A DNA stretch of 64,000 nt from an uncultured Streptomyces sp. (GCF_947488945.1 NZ_CANLBS010000019.1:120299-184298), one strand, 5' to 3'. Numbered from the stretch's first letter, positions 25,110 to 34,107 are shown. A program made the numbers and translations. Notes: generated by a model not told the origin, from the sequence alone.

Positions 25110-26189
25110 TCACGGCCGGTGGCCGGGCGGGATCCGTTCGGCGTCCGGGACCGGGCCGGGCGGGGTGCCGTCCCCGAAGGGCCGTCCGCCGAGTTGCTCG
25201 CGGTGGTGCGGGGTGAGCCAGCCGGAGAGGTCGGGGCCGAGGGGGACGATGCCGGTCGGGTTGATGCCGGTGTGGACCTGGTAGTAGTGCCGCTTGATGT
25301 GGTCGAAGTCGACCGTGTCGCCGAACCCCGGGGTCTGGTAAAGGTCGCGGGCGTACGCCCACAGCACCGGGTCCTCGGTGAGCTTGTTCCGGTTGCACTT
25401 GAAGTGGCCGTGGTAGACGGCGTCGAAGCGTACGAGCGTGGTGAAGAGCCGGATGTCGGCTTCGGTCAGGGTGTCCCCGACGAGGTAGCGGCGGTCGGCG
25501 AGCCGGGCGGAGAGCTGGTCGAGGCGCGCGAACAGGGCGCGGAAGGCGGCCTCGTACGTCTCCTGGGTGTCCGCGAACCCGGCCCGGTAGACCCCGTTGT
25601 TGACGTCCCGGTAGATGCCCTCCATCACCTCGTCGATCTCGTCCCGGAGCCGCTCGGGGTAGAGGTCGGGAGCGCCGGGGCGGTGCAATGCGGTCCACTC
25701 GGTGGCGAGGTCGAGGGTGAGCTGCTGGTAGTCGTTGGTGACGAGGACGCCGGACGCCACGTCGATCACCGCGGGGACGCTGACGCCGCCCGGATAGCCG
25801 GTCTCCCGCGCGTCGTACGCCTCGCTGAGGTAGCGGATGCCGAGCACCGGGTCCCGGCCGCCCTCGTCGAGGGTGAAGCGCCAGCTGCGCTCGTCCTGGA
25901 TCGGGTCGGCGACGGCCACCGGCAGGGCCTCCTCCAGGCCGAGGAGACGGCGGGAGACCAGCGCGCGGCTCGCCCAGGGGCAGGCGCGGCTGACGGCGAG
26001 GCGGTAGCGGCTGGCTGCGACCGGCCACCCGTCGCGGCCGTCGGCGGTGACGCGGTCGGCGAAGTGGCTGCGGGACCGCTTGAACGGCTTGTGGCCGTAC
26101 GAGGCGTTGCCCTCCCGGCCGCCGTCCGCGCTTACGCCGCCGCCCTCGCCTTCGCCTTCGCTCCGCCGGTTGGCGTCGTCGTCCGTCAT
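25110..26189 (-). CDS. Xi-class glutathione transferase-like (glutathionyl-hydroquinone reductase type)
   Basis: 359 residues. The thioredoxin-like domain holds SRACPWASR with the xi-class active-site Cys70-Pro-Trp-Ala. The helical domain carries NNGVYRAGFADTQETYE and DIRLFTTLVRFDAVYHGHFK, hallmarks of the ECM4/YqjG family. These enzymes reduce glutathionyl-hydroquinones; actinobacteria make mycothiol, so the natural thiol is probably mycothiol (inference). GGGAGGAG lies 6-7 bases before the ATG at 26189. The start overlaps the stop of the MFS gene by four bases (ATGA), so an efflux pump and a detoxifying enzyme are coupled. Confidence 0.92.
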   Translation of the reverse strand: MTDDDANRRSEGEGEGGGVSADGGREGNASYGHKPFKRSRSHFADRVTADGRDGWPVAASRYRLAVSRACPWASRALVSRRLLGLEEALPVAVADPIQDERSWRFTLDEGGRDPVLGIRYLSEAYDARETGYPGGVSVPAVIDVASGVLVTNDYQQLTLDLATEWTALHRPGAPDLYPERLRDEIDEVMEGIYRDVNNGVYRAGFADTQETYEAAFRALFARLDQLSARLADRRYLVGDTLTEADIRLFTTLVRFDAVYHGHFKCNRNKLTEDPVLWAYARDLYQTPGFGDTVDFDHIKRHYYQVHTGINPTGIVPLGPDLSGWLTPHHREQLGGRPFGDGTPPGPVPDAERIPPGHRP

Positions 26190-28075
26190 GTCGTGCTCCT
26201 CCCGCTGGTCGTGGTCCCGGGCGTGCCCGTTCCGTCCGCCGTACGCCTTCTGCCCCGGCGTCCCGTGATCACGTCCGCGACCGCCACCAGGAGGGAGGCG
26301 ACGACGAAGGCGACCGAGACGATGAGCCCGTGGTCGTACCCGGTGGACCAGCCCTCCGGGCCGACCTGGGCGAAGAAGACCGATCCGACGGCGGCGATAC
26401 CGATGGCCGAGCCGACGCGCTGGCCGGTCTGCAGAGTGCCGCCGGCCGCGCCGCCGTGCGCGACCGGCACGTCGGCCAGGGTGAGCGTCTGGTTGGGCGC
26501 GATGACCAGGCCGCTGCCGATCCCGGCCAGCAGCAGCGGCGCCGCCATCGCCCAGCCCGCGTTGTGGCCGGGCACCTGGTGCACGGCGAAGGCGGTACCG
26601 GCCAGTCCCACGGCCACCATGGCGAGTCCGACGACGACCAGCGGCCGGCCGAACCGCCCCACGAGTTTGCCGCCCAGCCCGGCCGCCGCGCCGGAGCCGA
26701 GGGCGAACGGGGTGATGGCGAGGCCCGCCTGCAGCGCGCTGTACTCCTCGCCGGACTGGAGGTAGAGGGTGGTGACGAAGAAGATCGAGGTGAACCCGGC
26801 GAAGTAGAGCAGGATGAGCAGGCACCCGAGCACGTACGAGTGCAGCCGGAACAGCGAGAGGTCCAGCAGCGGCTGCACCCGTCCCCCGGTGCAGCGGCGC
26901 TCCCACAGGACGAAGGCGACCAGCAGCACCGCGGCGACCGGCAGGAGCAGCCACTTCCGGGTGCCCGGCCACTGCTGGGACTGGACGAACGGCAGCAGCA
27001 GCGCCAGTACGCCCGCGCCCAGCAGCAGGACGCCGAAGGGATCGAGGTCGCGCGGCCGGACGCGGCCCGCCGACGGGGTGTCCGGCAGCAGTTTGCGGGC
27101 CAGCAGCAGGCAGACGATGCCGAGCGGCAGGTTGACGTAGAACACCCAGCGCCAGCCTTCCGCCGCGCCCGCGACCTGGATGAGCAGGCCGCCGAGGAGC
27201 GGGCCGACGGCGGTGGAGATGCCGACGACGGTGCCGAACATGCCGAACGCCCGGCCGCGTTCCCGGCCGGAGAACATCTGCTGGATGAGGGCGGAGATCT
27301 GCGGGGAGATCAGCGCGCCCGCCGCGCCCTGGACCAGTCGGGCGACGACCAGCCAGAGGCTCGACTGGGCGGCGCCGCAGGCGGCCGAGGCCAGGGTGAA
27401 CAGGGCGAGGCCGACCATGAAGACCACCCGCCGCCCGCGCGCGTCACCCAGTCGGCCGGCCGGGACGAGGAAGAGGCCGAAGGCGAGGGCGTAGCCGGAC
27501 AGCACCCATTGGAGGTCGGACTCGGGGGTGTGGAGCCCTTCGCGGATCGAGGGCAGCGCGACGTTGACGATGGAGACGTCCAGCAGCGTCATGAACCCCG
27601 CGACGAGGCAGACGGCGAGCGCCTTCCACCGGTGGGGGTCAGGGACGGAGCCGGACGCCGCGTCCTGCGGGGTCCCGCCGGAACCGGAAGCCGGGCCGTC
27701 CCCTCCCGCGCCGGGCGCCGGGCCGTCCCCGTCCGCGCCGGACGCCGGGCCGTCCCCGTCCGCGCCGGACGCCGAACCGCCCGCGGCCCCGTCCGAACCG
27801 GACGCCGAACCGCCCGCGGCCCGGTCCGAACCGGACGGCGCACCCGGAGCCTCGTCCGAACCGGAACCGCCTGGTCCCGACGCCCCGGACCCGTTCACTC
27901 CGGACCCCGACGCTCCGGATCCCCCCGCCCCGAACCCGTCCGCCCCGCCCCCCGACGCCCCCGGGCCGTCCGCTCCGGACCCGCCCGTGCCCGCGTCCGC
28001 GGGGTCGGAGCCCTTCGGGGTGCCGGGTTCCCCGCCGGCCCCCGGCCTGCCCGGTCGCGCCGCGCTGTCTGCCAT
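26186..28075 (-). CDS. MFS drug-resistance transporter, DHA2 (14-TM) type
   Basis: 629 residues. After a long N-terminal extension (about residues 1-145) of Gly/Ser/Ala/Asp repeats, the MFS core begins at WKALAVCLVAGFMTLLDVSIVNVALP, whose LDVSIVNVALP is the DHA2 motif D1. Motif A is GRLGDARGRR, and motif C is in GISTAVGPLLGG. About 14 membrane segments are visible. It probably exports hydrophobic compounds by proton antiport. The extension comes from a 27/33-base minisatellite and is not expected to contribute to transport. It is the first gene of a two-gene operon with the GST-like enzyme, divergent from the VOC gene. Confidence 0.92.
   Translation of the reverse strand: MADSAARPGRPGAGGEPGTPKGSDPADAGTGGSGADGPGASGGGADGFGAGGSGASGSGVNGSGASGPGGSGSDEAPGAPSGSDRAAGGSASGSDGAAGGSASGADGDGPASGADGDGPAPGAGGDGPASGSGGTPQDAASGSVPDPHRWKALAVCLVAGFMTLLDVSIVNVALPSIREGLHTPESDLQWVLSGYALAFGLFLVPAGRLGDARGRRVVFMVGLALFTLASAACGAAQSSLWLVVARLVQGAAGALISPQISALIQQMFSGRERGRAFGMFGTVVGISTAVGPLLGGLLIQVAGAAEGWRWVFYVNLPLGIVCLLLARKLLPDTPSAGRVRPRDLDPFGVLLLGAGVLALLLPFVQSQQWPGTRKWLLLPVAAVLLVAFVLWERRCTGGRVQPLLDLSLFRLHSYVLGCLLILLYFAGFTSIFFVTTLYLQSGEEYSALQAGLAITPFALGSGAAAGLGGKLVGRFGRPLVVVGLAMVAVGLAGTAFAVHQVPGHNAGWAMAAPLLLAGIGSGLVIAPNQTLTLADVPVAHGGAAGGTLQTGQRVGSAIGIAAVGSVFFAQVGPEGWSTGYDHGLIVSVAFVVASLLVAVADVITGRRGRRRTADGTGTPGTTTSGRSTT
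27690..27836. repeat. In-frame minisatellite in the MFS gene
   Basis: Three 27-base units (GCCGGGCCGTCCCCGTCCGC type) are followed by two 33-base units, all multiples of three, encoding Gly/Asp/Ala/Ser repeats in the N-terminal extension. Confidence 0.8.
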
Positions 28076-28181
28076 GATCCGCACCCTAGAGGCTCCACCG
28101 GAGGCATGCATTCCTCATCCCGTCGGCGCGCCGGGGCGCCCCTGCGGCGTGCGGCGGCCGGGCGGGGGTACCCGCAGGGAC

Positions 28182-28739
28182 ATGACTGTCGAGAAAACGA
28201 GCGTGCTCGTCCTGGACTGTGCCGAGCCCATCGAACTGGCCGGCTTCTACGCCCAACTGCTCGGCGCGGAGACCCGCGTCGGGAGCGACCCCGACTTCAT
28301 CGAGGTCGTCGGCCAGCGGGGGGTGCACCTGGCGATCCACCGCGACCACGGGTACGCGCCGCCGAGCTGGCCCCGGCCGGAGGACTCCCAGCAGGCGCAC
28401 CTGCGCATCGTCGTGGCCGAGGAGGACATGGACGAGGCGGAGCGCGAGGCCATCGGCCTCGGGGCGCGCCCGGTCGAGACGAAGGACAACAGCGGCCCCC
28501 GCGACGTCCGGGTCTACAGCGACCCGGCGGGGCACTCCTTCTCGCTCGCCGTCTATCCGCTCCAGGGCGCGGCCCTCGCCGAGGCGCAGGGCACCCTCCC
28601 TCCGGCGACCGGGGCGGCGATGCCTGCCGCACCGGTGGCGGCCGGCCCGGTCTCCGCGGACCCGCTCTCCACGGGCCAGGCGCCAACCTCGGGTGCGGTG
28701 CCGGCCTCGGGTGCGGTGCCGGCGGGCGACGGAGCGTAG
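28182..28739 (+). CDS. VOC (glyoxalase/bleomycin-resistance fold) protein
   Basis: 185 residues from the ATG at 28182 with GCAGGGA upstream. The first 125 residues form the two beta-alpha-beta-beta-beta modules of the VOC fold: SVLVLDCAEPIELAGFYAQL, then HLRIVVAEEDMDEAE and VYSDPAGHSFSLAVYP with the metal-ligand-like H of GHSFSL. Pattern and length fit the 'glyoxalase-like' subgroup whose members are mostly of unknown substrate. The last 50 residues are a Pro/Ala/Gly/Ser tail with a duplicated SGAVPASGAVPAG. The gene is divergent from the MFS/GST pair, which suggests but does not prove a shared detoxification role. Confidence 0.87.
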   Translation: MTVEKTSVLVLDCAEPIELAGFYAQLLGAETRVGSDPDFIEVVGQRGVHLAIHRDHGYAPPSWPRPEDSQQAHLRIVVAEEDMDEAEREAIGLGARPVETKDNSGPRDVRVYSDPAGHSFSLAVYPLQGAALAEAQGTLPPATGAAMPAAPVAAGPVSADPLSTGQAPTSGAVPASGAVPAGDGA

Positions 28740-28878
28740 GCACGGCCGGCACACGGGCGCACGGGAGGCACGGCGGCACGCGGCCCGGTGCGGCGGCGCA
28801 CGAGACCGGTACGGTGCACGGGCGCACGGCAGCCGACACGGCGGCGCACGGGTCGGCCCCCGGGACCCGCGCCCTCCC

Positions 28879-28962
28879 GTCGCGCCCCGCCCGGTCTCCG
28901 TCGCGCCCCCGCCCGGTCTCCGTCGCGCCCCCGCCCGGCCTCCCGCCGCCCCGCCCGGCCCT
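28879..28962. repeat. 21-22-bp tandem repeats, intergenic
   Basis: Three near-identical units at 28879-28899, 28900-28921 and 28922-28943, and a partial fourth, in a region without a gene. Confidence 0.8.
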
Positions 28963-29083
28963 ATCGCGCCCAGTCTCCGCGCCCCGTCGCGCGCGCCCAC
29001 CGCGCGGCCCACGCGGACGGAGGGCGGGCCCCGGCGTCGGGGTCCGCTCATGCACACGATGCGTGGAATTAACCTCTGACTTC

Positions 29084-29113
29084 TTGTCACAGCCCGTTCT
29101 ACGCGCATAGCTT
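29084..29113 (+). promoter_or_regulatory. Promoter of the extracellular nuclease gene
   Basis: TTGTCA (29084-29089) and TAGCTT (29108-29113) are separated by 18 bases. They lie 35 bases before the GTG start, in an AT-rich patch. Confidence 0.5.
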
Positions 29114-29147
29114 GCTGCTCTCATCCTTATTCTTGGGGGCAGCCGCC

Positions 29148-31559
29148 GTGCAGATATCCCGACCCCGTTCCGCCGCGCTGGCCGCAGCCGTCGCCGTCGC
29201 CCTGTCGGTGACGGCGCTGCCCGCGGCCTTCGCCGTTCCCTCCGCCACCGCCGTGATCTCCGAGGTCTACGGCGGCGGGGGCAACTCCGGTGCGACGCTG
29301 ACCCGCGACTTCATCGAGCTGGGCAACGCCGGGACGGCCTCGCTCGACCTCGCGGGCTACACCGTCCAGTACCTGCCGGGCACCCCGTCGGCCGGTTCGC
29401 TCTGGCAGGTCTCGACGCTGACCGGCTCCGTCGCGCCGGGCGGACGCTACCTGGTCGCCGAGGCGGCCGGCACCGGCGGCACGGTGGCTCTGCCGACCGC
29501 CGACGCGACCGGCACCGTCGCGATGTCCGCGACGAGCGGCACGGTCGCCCTGGTCTCCGGCTCGGCCCCGCTGACCTGCAAGACCGCCGCCGACTGCGCG
29601 GCGGACACCCGGATCGTGGACCTCGTCGGCTACGGCAGCGCCGTGGTCCGCGAGACGACCCCGGTGACCGGCAGCTCCGCGACCGCCTCCGTTGCCCGTG
29701 CCGCGTCGCTCGCGGACACCGACGACAACGCCGCCGACCTGGCGGCCGGCGCGCCCACGCCGGTCAACACCGCGGGCGGGACGTCCGGCGGCGGCGGTCC
29801 GGAGGACCCGGGCGGCCCGACCGAGCCGGGCACCGTGCGGATCCACGACATCCAGGGCACCACCCGGCTGTCGCCGCTGGACGGGCAGACGCTCACCGGC
29901 GTACCCGGCGTCGTCACCGCCGTGCGCGCCTCGGGCTCACGCGGCTTCTGGATCCAGGACACCGCCCCGGACGCGGACGCCCGGACCAGCGAGGCCGTCT
30001 TCGTCTACACCGGCTCGGCCGCGCCGGCCGTCGCCGTCGGCGACTCGGTCCTGGTCAGCGGCAAGGTGGACGAGTACGCCCCGTCCGCCACCACCCAGTC
30101 GATCACCGAGATCACCGCCCCGAAGACCACCGTGCTGTCCTCCGGCAACGCGCTGCCCGCGCCGGTGGTGCTGGACGCCGCCGCGGTCCCGGCCGGGTAC
30201 GCGCCCACGGCGGGCGGCGCTTCCGTCGAGTCGCTTCCGCTGGACCCGGCGACGTACGCGCTGGACCTGTACGAGTCGCTGGAGGGCGTCCGGGTCGAGA
30301 TCGCGGACACCCGGGTGACCGGGGCGACGACCGCGTACGGCGAGGTCTGGGTGACGGTCGAGCCGCGGCAGAACCCGACGGTGCGCGGTGGCACGCTGTA
30401 CGCCTCGTACACCGACCAGAACACCGGGCGCATCAAGGTGATGTCGCTGGACGCGGCCCGGCCGGTGCCGACGGCGGACGTGGGCGACGTGCTCACCGGC
30501 CGGAGCGTCGGGGTGGTGGACTACGACTCGTACGGCGGCTACAACCTCCAGGCGACCGAGCTGGGCACGCTCCAGGACAACGGGCTGCGGCGCGAGGTGA
30601 CCCGCAAGCAGAAGAAGCGGGAACTGGCGGTCGCCACGTACAACGTGGAGAACCTCGACGCGCTGGACGACCAGGCGAAGTTCGACACCCTCGCCGCGGG
30701 CGTGGCCGTCAACCTCTCGTCGCCGGACATCGTGTCGCTGGAGGAGATCCAGGACGACAACGGCGCGGTGAACGACGGCACGGTCGGCTCCGAGGGGACG
30801 CTGAAGCGGTTCACCGACGCGATCGTGGCGGCGGGCGGCCCCCGGTACGCGTGGCGCTACGTCGCTCCCGAGGACGGCAAGGACGGCGGCGAGCCGGGCG
30901 GCAACATCCGCAACGTCTTCCTGTTCAACCCGGAGCGGGTGTCCTTCGTGGACCGGCCCGGCGGCGACGCGACGACGCCGGTCACGGCGGTGAAGACCCG
31001 CAAGGGCGTCACCCTGTCGGCTTCGCCGGGCCGGATCGACCCGGCGAGCACCGCGTGGAACAGCAGCCGCAAGCCGCTGGTCGGGGAGTTCAGCTTCCGC
31101 GGCGAGCCGGTGTTCGTCATCGGCAACCACTTCGCCTCCAAGGGCGGCGACCAGCCGCTGCACGGCCGCTACCAGGAGCCCGCGCGCAGTTCGGAGACGC
31201 AGCGGGTGCAGCAGGCCGCCGAGGTCAACGCGTTCGTCACCTCGCTGCTGAAGGCGGACAAGGACGCCCGGGTGATCACGCTCGGCGACCTGAACGACTT
31301 CGCGTTCTCCCCTACCATGTCGGCGCTGACCGCGGACCGGGTGCTCAGGCCGCTGATCACCACGCTGCCGCGGAACGAGCAGTACAGCTACGTCTACGAC
31401 GGCAACTCCCAGACGCTGGACCACATCCTGACGAGCCCCGGCATCCGCCGGTTCGACTACGACGTGGTGCACATCAACGCGGAGTTCGCGGACCAGGCCA
31501 GCGACCACGACCCGCAGATCGTGCGGGTCGACGTCAAGGGCGGCGGCCACGGCCGCTGA
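29148..31559 (+). CDS. Extracellular nuclease, lamin-tail + OB-like + endonuclease/exonuclease/phosphatase domains (ExeM/NucH type)
   Basis: 803 residues from the GTG at 29148, with GGGGG 8 bases upstream; residues 1-30 form a Sec signal peptide ending AAFA. Residues about 35-180 are a lamin-tail domain (VISEVYGGGGNSG, FIELGN). Residues about 230-470 are OB-fold-like, with RGFWIQD and DSVLVSGKVDEY. Residues about 495-795 form the metal-dependent EEP nuclease: TYNVENLDALD, SLEEIQDDNG with the Mg-binding Glu, VIGNHFASKGGD, LGDLNDFAFSP, TLDHILTSP and ASDHDPQ with the catalytic His. It would degrade extracellular DNA or nucleotides for phosphate and nitrogen. A terminator follows directly. Confidence 0.94.
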   Translation: MQISRPRSAALAAAVAVALSVTALPAAFAVPSATAVISEVYGGGGNSGATLTRDFIELGNAGTASLDLAGYTVQYLPGTPSAGSLWQVSTLTGSVAPGGRYLVAEAAGTGGTVALPTADATGTVAMSATSGTVALVSGSAPLTCKTAADCAADTRIVDLVGYGSAVVRETTPVTGSSATASVARAASLADTDDNAADLAAGAPTPVNTAGGTSGGGGPEDPGGPTEPGTVRIHDIQGTTRLSPLDGQTLTGVPGVVTAVRASGSRGFWIQDTAPDADARTSEAVFVYTGSAAPAVAVGDSVLVSGKVDEYAPSATTQSITEITAPKTTVLSSGNALPAPVVLDAAAVPAGYAPTAGGASVESLPLDPATYALDLYESLEGVRVEIADTRVTGATTAYGEVWVTVEPRQNPTVRGGTLYASYTDQNTGRIKVMSLDAARPVPTADVGDVLTGRSVGVVDYDSYGGYNLQATELGTLQDNGLRREVTRKQKKRELAVATYNVENLDALDDQAKFDTLAAGVAVNLSSPDIVSLEEIQDDNGAVNDGTVGSEGTLKRFTDAIVAAGGPRYAWRYVAPEDGKDGGEPGGNIRNVFLFNPERVSFVDRPGGDATTPVTAVKTRKGVTLSASPGRIDPASTAWNSSRKPLVGEFSFRGEPVFVIGNHFASKGGDQPLHGRYQEPARSSETQRVQQAAEVNAFVTSLLKADKDARVITLGDLNDFAFSPTMSALTADRVLRPLITTLPRNEQYSYVYDGNSQTLDHILTSPGIRRFDYDVVHINAEFADQASDHDPQIVRVDVKGGGHGR

Positions 31560-31572
31560 CGTACCGCACGAC

Positions 31573-31598
31573 GGTGGGGCCGCCCCGGCGGCCCCACC
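31573..31598. terminator. Hairpin between convergent nuclease and hydrolase genes
   Basis: GGTGGGGCCGCC pairs with GGCGGCCCCACC, a 12-bp stem 14 bases after the nuclease stop. Confidence 0.75.
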
Positions 31599-31657
31599 TC
31601 ACCGGGTGCGCCCCGCGGCCCCGCCGGGAACCTGCCACGGCCCACCGGGCGGACCGC

Positions 31658-32593
31658 TCAGTGGCTCGGGGCGTACGGAGCCGGGTCCTCCTCGCGCCGG
31701 ACGCCCGGGACCCGCGCCGGCGGGCGGTCGGCTGGCAGCGGCCGGTCGGTGAAGAAGGCCGCGACCAGTTCGGCCACGTCGTCGGCGCGTTCGAGGACGA
31801 CCCAGTGGTCGGAGTCGGCCAGGGTCCGGAAGCCGGCGCCGGCGGCGGCGGCGAACTCCCGCTGGGCGCCGGCCGGGGTCACCGTGTCGTGCTCCCCGGC
31901 GAAGACCAGGGTGCGCACCGCGGAGAGGGTGCCGCCGAAGCCGGGCCGGTCGGCGGTCGCCCGGACGAGCGCGTCCGCCGCGTGCGGGGAGGAGGCGAGG
32001 GCGTGCAGGAACGAGCGCCGGACGTACCGGCGCGCCAGCTCCCTGCGGTGCACGTGGCGTCGGGGGTCGAGGCACATCAGGGCGTCCGCCGCGCGGGCCG
32101 CGAACTCCTCCCGTTGGCCGGCCTCCAGCAGGGACACCGCCTGCTGCCAGGCGTGCCGTTGTGCGTCGGTGACGTGCAACGGCAGTCCGCCGAGCGCCAG
32201 CCGGGCGACGCGTCCGGGATGGTGGACCGCCCAGTCGTGGGCGAGGGCGGAGCCGTAGGAGAAGCCGAAGAGGTTGACGCGGGGTGCGCCGAGGCCGTCG
32301 GCGACGGCGGTCAGCGCCCGGCGCAGGACCGGTGCGGCGGGGCCGGGCGGCAGGGGGTCCGCGCCGCCCATGCCGGGCAGGTCGGCGGTGACCACGTCGG
32401 TGACGGCGCCGAGGTGGTCGTCCATCTGGGGCCAGCCGTGCATCCCCTGGAGCGCGCCGCCGATGACGACGGCGGGTTCGGTGACGGGGCCGGTGGGTGT
32501 GCCGGTGCGGCGCAGCACCCGGTAGGAGAAGCGCACCCCGTCCACCGAGAGGTGGCGCACGGTCTCTTCGCCGGTGTCGGCGCGGGTCGTCAT
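31658..32593 (-). CDS. Alpha/beta hydrolase
   Basis: 311 residues. The nucleophile elbow is LFGFSYGSALAHDWA (Ser in G-F-S-Y-G), the acid is in VFAGEHDTVTPAGA, and the His is in LADSDHWVVLERAD. GAGGAGAA precedes the ATG at 32593. The C-terminal 30 residues are a Pro/Arg-rich tail. It starts 18 bases after the ketosynthase stop and is the last gene of an ACP-KS-hydrolase operon, so it could act as an off-loading thioesterase or as a tailoring lipase/esterase. That role is inferred from context. Confidence 0.88.
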   Translation of the reverse strand: MTTRADTGEETVRHLSVDGVRFSYRVLRRTGTPTGPVTEPAVVIGGALQGMHGWPQMDDHLGAVTDVVTADLPGMGGADPLPPGPAAPVLRRALTAVADGLGAPRVNLFGFSYGSALAHDWAVHHPGRVARLALGGLPLHVTDAQRHAWQQAVSLLEAGQREEFAARAADALMCLDPRRHVHRRELARRYVRRSFLHALASSPHAADALVRATADRPGFGGTLSAVRTLVFAGEHDTVTPAGAQREFAAAAGAGFRTLADSDHWVVLERADDVAELVAAFFTDRPLPADRPPARVPGVRREEDPAPYAPSH

Positions 32594-32611
32594 CGTCGTT
32601 CTCCTCGGCCG

Positions 32612-33877
32612 TCAGGCCCTGGACAGGACGAGCGCGGCATTGTGCCCGCCGAAGCCCAGGGACGTCTTGACGGCGTGGTCGAACCGGTGCGGCCTGGCTT
32701 CCTTGGACACCACCTCGACGGGGATCTCCGGGTCCGGTACGTCGAGGTTGACCGTGGGCGGCACGAGCTGGTGCTGGAGCGCGAGGACGGTCAGCGCCGC
32801 CTCGATGCCGCCGGCCGCGCCCAGGGTGTGGCCGGTCATGGCCTTGGTGGAGGTGACCAGGGCGCCGTCGCCGAGGACACGGTGCAGCATGGTCGCCTCG
32901 ATGAGGTCGTTGGCGACGGTCGAGGTGCCGTGCGCGTTGACGTGGCCGATGTCGGCGCCGGTCAGTCCGGCGTCGGCGAGCGCGGTGCGCAGGGCCCGTT
33001 CGATGCCGAGGCCGCCCGGTTCGGGGGCCACCACGGAGTGGGCGTCGCTGGCGGCGCCGTAGCCGTCGACGCGGGCGCGGACGGTGGCGCCGCGGGCGCG
33101 GGCGTGGTCGGGGTGTTCCAGGACGAGGAGTCCGGCCCCCTCACCGACGACGAAGCCGTCGCGGTGGGTGTCGAAGGGGCGGCAGGCCGACTGCGGGTCG
33201 TCGCGGCGGGTGGAGACGGCGCGCATCCGGCAGGCGCTGGCGATGAGCAGCCGGGAGCAGGTGGATTCGGCGCCGCCGGCCACGACGATGTCGCAGGCCC
33301 CGGTGCGCAGCAGTTGGTGCGCGGTGCCGAGGGCGACGGTGCCGGAGGAGCAGGCGGTGGAGACGGCGAGGCTGGGGCCGTGCACGCCGAGGTCCATGGC
33401 GACGCTGCTGGCGGCGCCGTTGACGACGACGAGCGGGGCGAGCTTCGGGGAGACGCGGCGGGGGCCGCGTTCGGTGAGCGCGGTGTGCTGCGCGTCGTAG
33501 AAGGGCAGTCCGCCGTGGGCGGAGCCGATGACGACGCCGACCCGGCCGCTGTCCCAGACGGAGGCGTCGAGTCCGGCGTCGGCGACCGCCTCACGGGCGG
33601 CGATCACGGCGAGCTGGGCGAAGCGGTCCATCAGCCGCAGGGCGGCCACGCCGAGGGCGGCGGTGGTGTCGAGCCCGTCGACGCTGTAGAAGAAGTCGCA
33701 TTCCAGGCCCTCCAGTTCGGGCCGGTGCGGGACGTGGGGGGCGTCGCCCGCGCCGCACGCGCCGCGCCAGGCGGCGTCGGCGCCGACGCCCGCGGCGGTG
33801 ACGAGTCCGACGCCGGTGACGGCGGCGCGGAAGGGTTCCGGGCGGGGCGGCGACCAGCCGGCCGGGCGGCCGGTCAC
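32612..33877 (-). CDS. Beta-ketoacyl-ACP synthase (KAS II/type II PKS-like)
   Basis: 421 residues from the GTG at 33877, which overlaps the ACP stop by four bases (GTGA), so the two are translationally coupled. It condenses an acyl thioester with malonyl-ACP. All catalytic residues are present: Cys176 in VSTACSSGT, the His of VNAHGTSTVAND, and Lys/His in STKAMTGHTLGAAGG. The C-terminus ends SLGFGGHNAALVLSRA. It is alone, with no chain-length factor, ketoreductase, malonyltransferase or dehydratase near, unlike FAS or aromatic PKS loci. A priming or single-extension role, or use of partners encoded elsewhere, is possible. Confidence 0.92.
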   Translation of the reverse strand: MTGRPAGWSPPRPEPFRAAVTGVGLVTAAGVGADAAWRGACGAGDAPHVPHRPELEGLECDFFYSVDGLDTTAALGVAALRLMDRFAQLAVIAAREAVADAGLDASVWDSGRVGVVIGSAHGGLPFYDAQHTALTERGPRRVSPKLAPLVVVNGAASSVAMDLGVHGPSLAVSTACSSGTVALGTAHQLLRTGACDIVVAGGAESTCSRLLIASACRMRAVSTRRDDPQSACRPFDTHRDGFVVGEGAGLLVLEHPDHARARGATVRARVDGYGAASDAHSVVAPEPGGLGIERALRTALADAGLTGADIGHVNAHGTSTVANDLIEATMLHRVLGDGALVTSTKAMTGHTLGAAGGIEAALTVLALQHQLVPPTVNLDVPDPEIPVEVVSKEARPHRFDHAVKTSLGFGGHNAALVLSRA

Positions 33878-34107
33878 GCGGCGGCCTTGTCGCGCACGGC
33901 GGCCACCAGGTGGCCGACGGTGTCGCGGGAGGTGAGGACGACGTCCTCCAGGTCGACGCTCATCCGGTCCTCGATGAGCAGCCGCAGTTCTTCCAGCGCG
34001 AGTGAGTCCAGCCGCAGCCGCCGGAGCGGCACGTCGTCCGCGATCGCCTGCCGATCGGTTCCGAAGTGCGCTACCAGCAGGTCGCTGATCTGTTCCGAGG
34101 TGCTCAT
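33874..34107 (-). CDS. Acyl carrier protein
   Basis: 77 residues. The phosphopantetheine attachment site is Ser35 in RLRLDSLALEELRLLIED, the canonical D-S-L. The third helix is VVLTSRDTVGHLVAAV. The ATG at 34107 is preceded by CGGAGGAGC. It is first in the ACP-KS-hydrolase operon. Compared with FAS ACP it is more basic and Arg-rich before the DSL motif (PLRRLRL), so it probably serves a dedicated pathway. A 430-base region upstream contains no other gene. Confidence 0.92.
   Translation of the reverse strand: MSTSEQISDLLVAHFGTDRQAIADDVPLRRLRLDSLALEELRLLIEDRMSVDLEDVVLTSRDTVGHLVAAVRDKAAA

Larger units (their letters stand above)
28740..29147. other. 408-base gap: tandem repeats and ExeM promoter
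   Basis: The left part is extremely GC-rich with arginine-coding-like frames but no bias for any. It includes 21-22-base tandem repeats at 28879-28962 (GTCGCGCCCCCGCCCGGTC type). The right end, from about 29060, is AT-richer and carries the nuclease promoter. Confidence 0.6.
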
